Source: Hepsetus odoe (taxonomy: Eukaryota > Chordata > Actinopteri > Characiformes > Hepsetidae). Taken from it: a stretch of 64,000 nt of DNA. Within the stretch, counting starts at the first letter, position 1. Each line of letters begins with the position of its first letter. The notes below the pieces were generated by a model, which was not told the origin of the DNA, did not search any database, and worked only from the letters and a program-made list of their open reading frames with translations. Made by a program: the position numbers and the translations under genes. Location of the stretch: the NCBI GenBank assembly GCA_017165825.1, contig CM029369.1, positions 14,816,955 to 14,880,954 of the forward strand, read 5' to 3'. Below are positions 23,644-35,100 of this stretch, one piece after another.

Positions 23644-24246
23644 AGTGTCAACAACAGAGTCAACATGTAGCTGGGGAGGGTAGGTTGGCAACAGTGAGCA
23701 GTGATAACCCACCCAAACACCCAGGTTGTGGACACACACACACTTGGACCAGCTGCAGTTTGCTTTAATACCTGCACCCAGGGAACAGTGATGGGAACAA
23801 TATCATTGGTCCAAACTATTGGTCCAGGCCTCGAACCCACAAAACTCAGATGGCCAATGCCAAGTGTCAGACAGAGGGGTTTAAAGACCCCCAACACTGG
23901 GCATTTTCTCTGTTAATGCAAGACATAAAGAGTGGAACAGGTCTCTCAGCATTCAGCTTCCAGGTGGTTTACAAGCATTAGATGTTTACAGACCAAAGAC
24001 TAAAGTGTGGAAAAGTTGCTTAGATTCAATGTCCCAATAATGCAAACCCAGTTTTCTTTATTTCCACCACCAACATTCATGAAAATGTAAGAAGTATTTC
24101 TGATTGCTCTTTGAATGATGCACAATACACAGCAGCCACCAGAACGGAAATGATTTATGTTCATTTTAAAGTGTCAGTATATATGATGAGGTTACATGTG
24201 GCCACATAAATATGAATTACTTTTATGGCATACATACTTACATCTC

Positions 24247-24385
24247 TTAACTACAGGGATAGTCCCCCTGGAGCAACATGGGGAAGACCTTTACCAATGA
24301 TGGTAGTGCTGGAGGTGGGATTTGAACCTGTGACCTCTTGATCCATGAGCAAATATCCTACCTCTAGACCACCACACCCACCGAT
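24247..24385 (-). repeat. tRNA-derived SINE (family 2), head and body
   Basis: On the minus strand it reads GGTGGTCTAGAGGTAGGATA, then a B-box-like GGTTCAAATCCC, matching the head of the copy at 2326-2521. The 3' tail is missing. Confidence 0.7.
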
Positions 24386-24990
24386 TGTTAGCTGTTAAAT
24401 GTCTTTAAAGGAGTAATTCTTGCTCTTGTGATGAAGAAATTTGATATGGGAGATCAAGGATTAAATAAAGGGAGTCCATGTAATTCTATCAGACATTCTA
24501 TGATCTATATTTAACGCGGCAGCTTCACTGAACCTGAGTGAGAGGAATCCTTCATCCAGGAAGATGAGAATAATCTGCAAGATCCAGAAAGCTTTTGAGT
24601 GGAGCTTATATTATTTGGGGAAGACAATGATGGCATGCAAGAGATAGGTATTCCGTTACTGGTGTCTTTGTTGCTCTCTGATGCCTCTGAAAAATGGTCT
24701 GTCAATTACAATTATTTTGGAGGTCTCCTTTTTATAGTTCACTTCACTGAGACTGTGCGGATGTGGTGGGAGGTGAGAGGGGGCGGGCAAGAGCATATTG
24801 TGTTTCCATTCTGATTCTTTCCTTAAATAAATCCAAAGGGGTGACACATACTCCAATGTCACTGCAGCACATCGCCTGCGGGATGTTGCTTACCTCTTTT
24901 ACACACACAATTCAGAGGTGATGGATCATGAAAACAAACCTAAAATAATATTTTTTCATTCTTTCTGCAGACTGGTTTGTGTCAGGGGAT
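24386..24990. other. Intergenic DNA, nothing recognised
   Basis: No exon, RNA gene or clear repeat was recognised between the family 2 SINE and the Tc1-like remnant. The short open frames have no recognisable protein. Confidence 0.5.
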
Positions 24991-26030
24991 AGGTCGGTGT
25001 CGTGAAAATGAATGCCTGTTGGTCAGGTATCAAGCAAAACTTTATATCTAGAACCAGTAAATGAGTGCCTATAGAAAATGCTGCTACAATGAAGAGCCTT
25101 ACTTGATCTGTGACAATGTTAAGGTGGAAGGACTAACAGGTAACACATGAGTACCCAAGGTTTCTCAGCAAAGCATTTCCCAGAGCATCACATCATCTCT
25201 GTTGGTTGCCTTCTTCTGATAATGCATCCTGTTGCCATTTTTAATTAGGTAACATGCTTCAGCAGACCAGGCCACCTTCTTCTATTATTCCAAGTTTCAG
25301 TTCTGAGGCTCATGTGCTCTTTGTAGGTTGAGCAGGGGTCATCATGGGCAGTCTGACAGGTCTTTGCAGCCCTGTAAGTAACAAACTGTGATGCTCTGCT
25401 TTCTTTTGTATCATAGACATCATTAACATATTTGGTAATCTGTTTTTTTGTAGCCCTTTGATGGGATTGGACCACACAGACTAGTGTAGACTCTCTCACG
25501 CACTAGTGAGCCTTGGGTGCCCATGACCCTAGCACTGCCCTTGAGCAAGGTGCCGTCCCCGTCAGTTCGCTCCTCCCTGCGATAGGCTGTCCAGGGTGTG
25601 TCCCTGTCCTTCGCCCTGTGTGAGTTGGGATGGACTCCAGCACCCCCCCGCGACCCTAATTAGGACAAGCGGCCCAGAAAATGACTGACTAACTGACTGA
25701 CCCTAGCATTGTTTCAACAGTTGTCCTTTCTTGGATCACTTTTTGGTGGGCAATAAACACTGTATTCCAGGAACACTTCACAAGGCTGGCTGTTTTGGCG
25801 ATGCTTTGGTTAGCCATCCCAATTTGACCTTTTCAGATTCAAATCCAAATTCATTCAGATCCTTACATCTGTCTTTTTTCCTGTTTCCAATACATTCAGT
25901 TCAAGACCTGACTATTCACTTTCTGCTTAAAATGTCCCACCCCTCGTCAGGCGCCACTGTAATGAGATAATCAATGTTACTCGCTTCAGCCTTCAGTGGT
26001 TTTTATGTTGTGGCCAATTGGTGTAAGTGA
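24991..26030 (-). mobile_element. Decayed Tc1-like transposon interrupted by a SINE-like insertion
   Basis: Read on the minus strand from about 26030, the 5' end resembles a common fish Tc1-like element (AAAACCACTGA, then ATTATCTCATTACAGTGG). Transposase remnants follow: VVQSHQRATKKQITKYVN near 25445-25490, then NNRRRW around 25290 and DDVMLWEML near 25195. Many stops and frameshifts make it a pseudogene. The element is split at 25535-25697 by a younger insertion on the opposite strand. Confidence 0.75.
25535..25697 (+). repeat. SINE-like retroinsertion with 11-bp target duplication
   Basis: The inserted segment reads cttgagcaaggtgccgtc... and ends in the fish-repeat phrase ccgcgaccctaattaggac plus a (TGAC/TAAC)n tail. 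It is flanked by TGACCCTAGCA at 25524-25534 and 25698-25708, a perfect direct repeat. It is 5'-truncated, with no tRNA head left. Confidence 0.8.
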
Positions 26031-26682
26031 AAACGAATTTCTAAAACGAATGCCTAAAAACCTTGGTGTAAAATTATGTCGAGTGCAGCTGGTACATGAC
26101 AGTAAAATGAGGGAAGTCACAGCTTCAGGCAATTGGTAGTCTCCCAAAGCGAAACGAGATGTGACTTGCAGACTATTAATAGTGCATTGAGAGATAATTC
26201 CTCCCTCATTATCTCTGCATGCCCAAGATGCCCAGCCTTTGCTCCTGTGTGGAGCTTCTTGTTGTATAATCTGCACCTTAGCGCTTAAAATGACTGTACT
26301 GGCAAGCACACATAAGAAAGGGCACAGTGACAAAAAACAGTCTTGCAGTCTAGAAGGGCATCTGTCTGATAAATGTTGTTTCTAGTAAACATAATTCTTT
26401 GTAATTCTGCCATTCAAATTGCTTTATGCCTGCTGGTTACAAAGCAAAAGCCACAGGAGCCACAGGAGTCACCTAGTAATGTGATTATACTGCACAGATT
26501 TTTCATTTTTTTTTAGCATGTTACATAAAGTAATGGTTCAATAAAACGTTCTTAACCCATTCATGTCCAATGACAACATTAAGAAAAAAGGCTTGCCTAA
26601 AGTGAATATTCTAAATTCCAAAAAAAAAAAAATTGTGTGTGTGTGTTTTGTTGTTATATTAATCTTTTAACAGTTGCCTTAG

Positions 26683-27095
26683 AGTCTCCTGAATGGTTCA
26701 GCTGTCTAAGCCTGGGCCCTTTCATTGGGAGATTGCAAGTTTGATCCCAGGAATTACAACAGCCATCCATGACCAGTAGTCCATGAGAACACAATTGGCT
26801 TTTCTCTGGTAAGGCAGGATGGTCCTCCCTCTCCCTTCAAAGCTCAGTGTGATTCGAGTCAACACGGGGTCGTTTAGCAGTAATAGAATTGGCAGTTAGC
26901 ATTTTCGTCCTAGTGTGTTAAGCTGTCCAACCCCATTGTGTTAACAGGAGCTAGAAAAGATCCACTTGCTGGGTTCATGGGATTTGAAAGCATGTGCTGG
27001 CCTTCACCCTCACAGTGTTGGTGCTGGTATCATGTGATTTGGGGTGTCCTGGCAAGTGGGTGTAATTGGACATGAATAAAATGGGAAGAAAAAAA
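26683..27095 (+). repeat. tRNA-derived SINE (family 3), about 410 bp
   Basis: A tRNA-like head (GGTTCAGCTGTCTAAGCCTGG...GCAAGTTTGATCCCAGG) is followed by a long body. It ends in the typical fish SINE tail attggacatgaataaaatgg and an A-rich end. Confidence 0.65.
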
Positions 27096-27341
27096 TAATA
27101 CCAAAAGTGTAAAATGACCAACACAATACATTTAATTTGACTGATTAAGCAATTCAAACTCAAATAACATCTAAACCAAAAGAAATAACATTTCAGATCA
27201 CAAAACAGGTTTATGGGCCACATCTCTGCGAACTAATATGTTGGCTTATGCAAGGTATAAAGTGTGCTATCAATTGTAAAATTAAATATTAATGTTTGGA
27301 ATATCAAAAGCAAACTAATGAATAAATGCCAGCACTGAGAA

Positions 27342-27386
27342 ATGGACATCGATAACATTTGTAACATGGACATCGATAACATTTGT
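27342..27386. repeat. Short tandem duplication (21-bp unit, 3-bp spacer)
   Basis: atggacatcgataacatttg(t) occurs twice, perfectly, with aac between the copies. Confidence 0.9.
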
Positions 27387-27399
27387 GATTTGTATATAA

Positions 27400-28130
27400 A
27401 CAACAAACATGTATGTGCATGTAAGAGAAGAAGAATTTTGTTTTTTTGGCTCAAACTGATTGAAGCCTGAACACAACTGTTTAATTCAGAATTCAATGTT
27501 GATGGAGACTGTTGTAAGGTAATAGTGTATTCCACATTTTACAACTTTTGGGGGAAGGAGGTACTATAGAAAATATTTTTTTTGTCCATTACATGTAACC
27601 ATTGCCCAGAGCAGCATTGTTCATTTGTATGCACTGATGAGCCACTTCATTAGGAATACTTGCCCAAGGTATCAACATTCATTGTCCATTTTTATGAGCA
27701 TTCTATCACTTCACATTCATTGGATGTAGTTTGTGTCTGCATTACCATTTTATTCCATGCACCAATGGTCTGGATCCCCCACAGGAACACCAGTGAGCTC
27801 CCAGCACCTTTAGATACAACATTTTTGATGACTGTTTTCCAATGAAAAGGTTGTTAGTTGTCCTCTACACAGGTCACAGCAAGCCTTTGGTTGCATATTT
27901 TTGGATTGTGAATTATTCTCAAACCAGCTAACAAGTGAGAAAAAAAAACTCCAGCACCACTGCTGTGTGAGTAATCCATTCTGTGCAATTCACAAACTAA
28001 TAATCCTGTACCATGGCTGTCATTCCTGTGCTAAGAATGATTAAACACAGTTGGGCCTGTGGGAGGGTCCTAAATAATGATCAACGGGGCAAAAAATAAT
28101 GTGTCCAGTCTTTAAACTACAGCATGCATG
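27400..28130. other. Intergenic DNA, possible unnamed repeat
   Basis: No exon was recognised. The phrase gagccacttcattagg near 27640 resembles a common fish repeat end, but the rest does not align with a family I can name. Confidence 0.4.
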
Positions 28131-28373
28131 TACAGAACTGTGGAAAAGTTGTAGGCACCTTAGAAAAATAGTTAACATTTTTTTATTTGGCTAGTAAGCA
28201 TTTAGTTAAAGCCTGTGGTAATGAAACCAGCTCATATCAGCTACTTAAAAAACCTTATTTTACAGAATTTGTAATGTATTCTGTAATTATTGTGATGTAC
28301 TCTGTAATTTGAATATGTAATTGCCAATTTGTTATAATTAAATTTCTTAAGCGCCTAAGACTTTTTCACAGTA
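28131..28373. mobile_element. Tc1-type MITE, about 240 bp
   Basis: Imperfect terminal inverted repeats: the left end reads ctgtggaaaagttgtaggca and the reverse complement of the right end reads ctgtgaaaaagtcttaggcg. TA dinucleotides border both ends, as expected for Tc1/mariner insertion. The inside is AT-rich and non-coding. Confidence 0.7.
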
Positions 28374-30850
28374 TAATGGACAATGGAAATAGATACACTC
28401 ACAGGTACTAATAACGTGGTTCTTCAGTAAACAGAATATATTTATATTAACAGTCTGTAGAGTCTGGTTCACAGTGAAACAAAATACAAAGGAAATTAAT
28501 TAGGAAAACATCCAGAATAGCAGAGTCACTTATATCAGCACTAATATGAGTCTTTGTATGTGCTGTAGTGGTAGTACAAAACTAAACGCTGAAAAATTAC
28601 ACAAAAAATTCCATTTTGAGGGACTCGCATCATCAGCATAAAAGCAATTGCTTGTGTGATTAAACTGAAATTAAATCAGGTTAAATAGACAACGAAAGCA
28701 GTTGGGTACCATTATTAGATGAATGCATTTCAGCAGATCTAATCAACAACACCAGAGTTAGTTCTCAGACTCTCCTTTATTCAATAATTCTTTAGGCCTT
28801 AGACAAGGATGCCTACCATTCAGGAGGACCGATAGATAAGAGGGTCAGAAGAAGGTGGTGATCAGTTCTTCTTTTTTGCTTGAAGCTCAATTGCACTTTG
28901 TCCTTGACCCTTGTTGACACACAGATGGACCGCTCCAAACCACACTTACTCAACATGGGTTTATACATGCATGTAGAATATCACACCGGGGATGATATAG
29001 GCTCTACTGCATCTGTAATTTAATTCTGTTTGTCTAGCTAAGAATAGTGCTGCGTTGGGATAAACCATGCTACAGGCAAGGTCAAAACCAGATCAATGGC
29101 AAAAAGACTATTTATTGGAATGGAAGTTTCACTGTCACTGTTAAAAAGACCACATATTGTTCAGAGATTTTGTTAACTCAGAGTGAATAAGGAATTTTGA
29201 CAGTAACACAATTTTCATGTAAGGAGAGACATAAGACAGTAGTATATAACACTGATAAAAGAAGATTAGCAAGAGAAATGTTTGCACATATAAACTGATA
29301 GTCAACCCCTGAAAACATGTCAGGATCGTCATTTTCTGCACAGTGGGTGATGATGGGAACCCTGCTCTTTCTAGGTGAATAGCAACAAGTGACACTAATC
29401 ATGCAACACAGTACAAGAGATCAAAGTTTTCCATTCATTTTGTTTTCTTTTTTGATTGACCTCTCGGTTTGTATTGCATGTGTCCTGCTCCAGGCTTAGA
29501 GCTATCCTGTTTCTTTGTTGTTTAAGGCCATGAGTTGTCTACATTGACAGAAGCAATAGAGAGGGTGATAATGGTATGTATCAGGGATGACACTTCCTTT
29601 GGGTAGAATGTCAGTGACATACTTTAGTTCCCTGTCAATATATTTGTCTTAGTGCCTAACTGTCCCCTACAGAGTACTAAACAAGAACAGCCACAGAGGT
29701 ACTTTTACTATGAACATGCCATCAACCTATATTGTGGGAAAATACAACAAATAAATACAGTGGATTATGGCAGTCAGGAAAAACTTAGAGGTCCAGGAAT
29801 ATGACGAATCGAAATTGGTAGAAGGTTGCAACAATCAGCATGGTCTCTCTTCAAGCAGACGTCTTTGTCTTCTTTGCTTCAGCAGGCATGCGGTGGTGTA
29901 GATAAAATATAAACAAATATCTATATATACACAACTGCTTAAAATCATTCTAAACTGTAAAAAGAAAGGAAATTGTAAACATGCACTCTTTGAACCAAAC
30001 TGCCTGTCATGAAATACCAAAGGGCCATAAAAGAGAGCTGTCTGATGACCACAGAAGTCAATGGATTTCTGCTAGTGCCACTCCCTAGAGACATCCATGA
30101 CAGAGAGACAGTGTCCAATGCGAGATCCTGTGGCGTTCCAGACAGCTTTTTGCTCTTTCAATGACCTTGATACATCATCTGCAGTTCAGTATTCTTTAAA
30201 GGGAACCAGAGGCAGAGCACACCACTCTGCCCCATTAAGAGAATTGTGTTCTGCGTGCTCTAAGGAGATGGAACCTCCACTGTACAATCATTGAAGATCT
30301 AGAATCACCTTAAAAAATGTACATTTTTTTAAGTTAAATTATTTCAAGCTGAAAAATAAATTCAACGTCATGTAATTTCAAACCAGGCAGCAGTGATTCT
30401 GCTATCCCCACACTGTAACGCAGCACACTGGCAAAGTATCTGATGATCACAGAGAGCTAATCTATACATTTGCTTGTGTCCGTCACTCACATGCCCTATT
30501 AGATAACCCCGCTAGTCTCTGATGCTATAATATAATTCTCTACAAGTTATATCATTGAACACATTCATATGTATGGACACAAGGCTCTCAAATTACACAA
30601 TATTCCATATACATGATTATAGGCATCTTTTGTCTAACAATGATATCATTTCCAAGGGCTACATTAGAAAGGTAAAAAAAAAAAAAAAAGTTAACCTCAC
30701 CCCATACATGGTATCCGGGCCTCAGAATATATTCACTCTAACATCCTACATGCCTGATCAGTCGGGCTTCTGACTTGAAATCATGGCCTGTTTTCTTGCT
30801 TTAATTAGGAATAGTGTTTCACAGGAACGATACTGCTTCAAATAGGCAGT
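28374..30850. other. Intergenic DNA downstream of dgkg, no gene seen
   Basis: No supportable exon. The open frames at 29141-29402 and 29835-30020 (minus) show no family features. Part may belong to a longer dgkg 3' UTR. Confidence 0.45.
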
Positions 30851-30854
30851 TAAA

Positions 30855-32144
30855 TTTATTCTTAGTACATGCTTTGGTAATTCATATCCCCCTGCACTAG
30901 TGCGGTCTGAGGATCCAGGGCCTCATATTATTAATGGGACCGGATCCAGTTTAGTCCACTCAACACTGCAAACATGCCCTGAGACACGTTTGCACAAACA
31001 ACCATGCATATGCAGACTGAACTCATCCTTCATTTAGAATGGCTGGCTAATAAGGCAAGTTGCTCAAAAACTGAATATTACTGATTAACAAAATTTTCTA
31101 CAGATTCAGATCTATGCTTTTTGGTAAATAACTAAACTAACTACTCTCTCATTTGGTTCCAGACCTTCTTGGTTTATCTCCTTAACAATATTGAATGTTA
31201 CTGGCAGACTGTTTTGTTTTTACAAAACTAACACTAGTAACTCATGCCTGAGGCCTGAGGGCGGACACCAGATAGGTTAGAAGCAAACAGTAGGGCTGGA
31301 GGTGTATATCTCTCAGTTTGTTAGCCTAAGCCTACCTACCCCCACCACCACGCCAGCCATAAACAACCCACTTCATAATGGATGAGCTTGCTGTTTCGTC
31401 TCTTTAAGTGGTGGCGTGTTGTGGGGCTTGGAGAGGCACTGGAGTGAGTGGTTTGCATGCACTGATCTATTATTCAGCACAATCCTTCAGGAGAAGAGTT
31501 TGTTCCCTGGTCCTGCCAGGCCAAGCTAGGGCCCAGTGACGTGTCAGTGTGCACCATCCTCTCCCACTTTGAGGACAATCTCATGACAGGGTGACTTACT
31601 TTCTCCAGGCATCTACCCTGAATGTTACATTGTCTATGCCGTTTTCACTGTAGTTGCCGACAGTTTTTGATGTTCCTGAGCACCGTAGCTTATTTTTGTT
31701 CCACTCCTTCCTCTAGTGTCCCCTGACCTTTATCTGTTTCTCAGTCAGTATCATCTGATAAACCCACTCATGAGAAGTGAGTGGGCACAGTGTGATACTA
31801 AGGCAGTGGCCTTCTAAATGGGATGCCCTGGTAAGAATGGGTCACAGGCTGCACAGGCTGTGATAGAAATATCAGGGATGTAAATACACAGGAACTGGTC
31901 AAGATACTGTGTTGGCTCATTCAATCACTGCAGCCTCTAAAAGTTAGGCTACTATGAAAGATAGAGTCCTTTGTCCATGCAAGATAAAGTTAAAATGTTT
32001 TTGCTTTCACCACAGCCATAAAAGAACTGGATTTGTGTAATAGTTCTCCTCCCAGATTTCCATCTCCACCACCCCCAAGCAGACAGAGGGGCTGAAGATG
32101 GTGAAGATATGTTTTATGTGTGTGTGGGAGGGTGACTGATTGCT
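30855..32144 (-). other. dgkg: Probable dgkg 3' UTR
   Basis: Non-coding DNA after the dgkg stop codon, ending at the nearest AATAAA on the minus strand (30855-30860). The real end could be elsewhere. Confidence 0.35.
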
Positions 32145-35100
32145 CTAGTCCCGACTCCTGTTGCACTTTTTGAGGAAGAAGAAGGGTGTTTTCTGGGGAG
32201 GGCCCAGGAGCATGGGCACCTGATTCTTGTGTGTAATTCGTATCTGTGGGCAGCAGAAAAAAAAGTCAAGACTTTAGCCTGTGTGTAGGCCTGCACAGTG
32301 GGTGAAAATGTTCTATTATTTTACAGGGCAGGAGTTGTTGATTTCATTTGCCAGATTGGTCCTCTTTCACCGCATTAGCTCAGCACTCTTTCAACACCAT
32401 TCCACATCAAATTTAGTCAAAGTGTGAAAGTTAGCCTTGAAACTGAAATAACATAAATATTGAGGTAAGAGATTATATATGATCAGCTGGAAAGTGAAGT
32501 GAAAGTGAAAACAACTAAGAACTATTAATTGTATTACATGGTATAATTAGCAGAGGAACTTTGAGCTGTGTAAAGATGGATTCATCTGTCCATATTCCGC
32601 TTCTTTTTACAGACAACATAAATTAGTGTTAGGATGTAGAATGACGATATTTTAATTATCAGGGAGCTTTCATGGCTTAGAACTCAGCTGAGCATAAAAG
32701 AGAGGCTGGACCTTGGACCTGTATGTCCATAAACTTTCCACCAATTTTCAATAAAGCTTAAATATTATTTTGCTAGTTAATAGGAAAATACCATCTTTTT
32801 TGCCCTAAGTACTTAAGAGCATAACACACAGTTTGTAAATTGAGGAATATATTTGGACTCACACAAACATGTATGAATAAAACAGTAAATAAAACCCAAA
32901 GTGATCTCACCGTGCATGGAGGCTGCATCCATGGCTCCCCATCAATCTGCATAGGCAGCAGTCTAGATGTCCTGAAAAAAAGCGAGAAAGGGAAAAATAC
33001 ACACAGGGTGTTAGGGGTCAGGTTGCAGGCAGCATATGGGCATGCGGCTCCTCTGTAACACTGTTGCTGGATGATTTTACACACTGCTTTCTTTGTTCCC
33101 ACGAGTGTGTTCCCACACTGGGCCCCACTCTCTCTAAACTCAACACACACACTCGATTCAGTACCCTGTGCCCCCATATATACACACTCTTCCACAAAGT
33201 TAGTTTAGTCTTTTCAGCTGTGCCACTCTTAATTAAAGCGAAACCGTATGGGAGAATGCAAATGATGAATGGCCTTTTAAATCCGTTTTTGGAAAGTATT
33301 CGGTAGAAGGCAGGTGAGGGGGAGAAAACAGGATGGTCTGGGAGCCACCCACTCTTCTTGATGCGACACTAGCTGTTAAGGTCATTGTGAATGCTTAATG
33401 TAGCGAGGAAGGCGAAAGGTACCTGAACTTGTGAACCCCTTCCTCGGATACAATGTTTCTGAGGTATATTTCTCCACCAGAAAATTAGCATAAGGAGGCA
33501 GTGTGTGCTCAGACGAGTTCCAAACATTCTCTTTCATCAGGCCTGGCTGCTGGGGGGTGTAAGGTTGGCTGGGCAGGCTGCTTGAGCGAAGTGGTGGAAG
33601 GTTAAAGGTCTAAGTTATTGGCTGAAGTGCTCAGCAGATGGAGGACTGCTGTTGTGTCATCATGGATGTGAAAGAGGGCAAGGGACTATCCTGTCCGGCT
33701 GAGCGAGCACACAGACAGACCAATGGAGACAGCAGGAGAGCAGAGTGTTGGTTTTGTGAAGTTGACCTTGTGGCCAAAACAGTTGTAGGGGAGTGCATTT
33801 CTCACTGACCTGATGGTAACACTGGCACACTGGGCGAGACGTCGCCCAGCACTTTTCAGGCCTGTGTAGATCTGGCCCATCTCTATTGCCCCTTCTAGAC
33901 CGACCACTTCCAGGAGCTGGTCACTCAGGTCTAGACAGAGAAAAAAAAAAACACAGAAAGGGGGTAGCTAGCAAGCTTTTGGATATAGTAGAAAAAAGAT
34001 TTTGAAGAGTAACTGTGAGCTGGATTGAAGCAATAGAGGTCTTAAGGTCATTGGCTAAGCATAAGACATGGATAAGCTCTGGTACATGCTTGCAAAGCAC
34101 TGTTTAATCTCTTTACACACGCTCATTAACTCTCTCTCACACGTAGGCACACACACAAATGCAAGCAAACACAAGTTATGAAGTATCCCTGGGCTTTAAG
34201 GAAGCCACTCTCATAGTAGGCAAACTCAGGATTTCGCAGACCTTACATGAAGCCCTATACTAGAAAAAGTGTTAAAGGTTAACGTTTAAAAATTAAAACC
34301 GGTTAGGAAAGCCATTGCTGGACTCAGTGCACAAAATGCTAAAAAAAAAACAATATATATGGGGCAGATGGGCTCTATAATGGAAACAAAAAGGGCAGAT
34401 GGATTATGAACAGCATAAGCATGGCTGATTATAAGTGAACACGATACAGTTTTAGACCAATAGTTGTCTCTGCTGGATGAGTAAAATCCATCGGCCAACC
34501 AAAAAGCAAGCATAGAATGTTTATCTGTCTTGTTCCTTCCCTCTCGTATCCCTTTTTTAAAATCTGACCTTCACCCCCTGCTATTCAGCAAATACTCTCA
34601 CTAGTTAGTGGTTGCTCTATTGAGTAGCTAACCTGACACAAATAGGATTACAAGCTCCTCAGAGCGCTTAAGCTACTCCACACAGTGATCAGAACGATCA
34701 ATCATCCCATGAGCAAATGAAACAACTGTTCTATTCTGATATAAGTCTGCCCCCTCCTTATTTTTATAAAAGGAAACCAAACAAACACATGCTCCAGTCA
34801 ACTTTGACATGGCTCAAATGTCTGAATGCAACCCTAGGCTCTGTGCCACAGTGTAAACAATGTGTGTAAAAATAATAATCGTACCCTGTCACCTGACACA
34901 AGACAGATATGTTTTCATGAGCAAACAGGAAACTATTGCCTGGCTTATTTCGGACCCTGTGGGGAGATGATGGCTCACGCAAGGCTAGTGATGCAAGTCT
35001 GGACTGCGCAGGACAGTCAGAGTCAGAGACGCTCCATGCTGACCAGGCAGGACCCTGCACTTGCTGGCTTGGTTTTTGTTACAGTAGGCTGTTAATTAGA

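Noticed and set aside
23458..23897. Open frames rich in Arg-Glu or Leu-Ser repeats
   Set aside because: They are translations of the (CT)n microsatellite and a neighbouring SINE.
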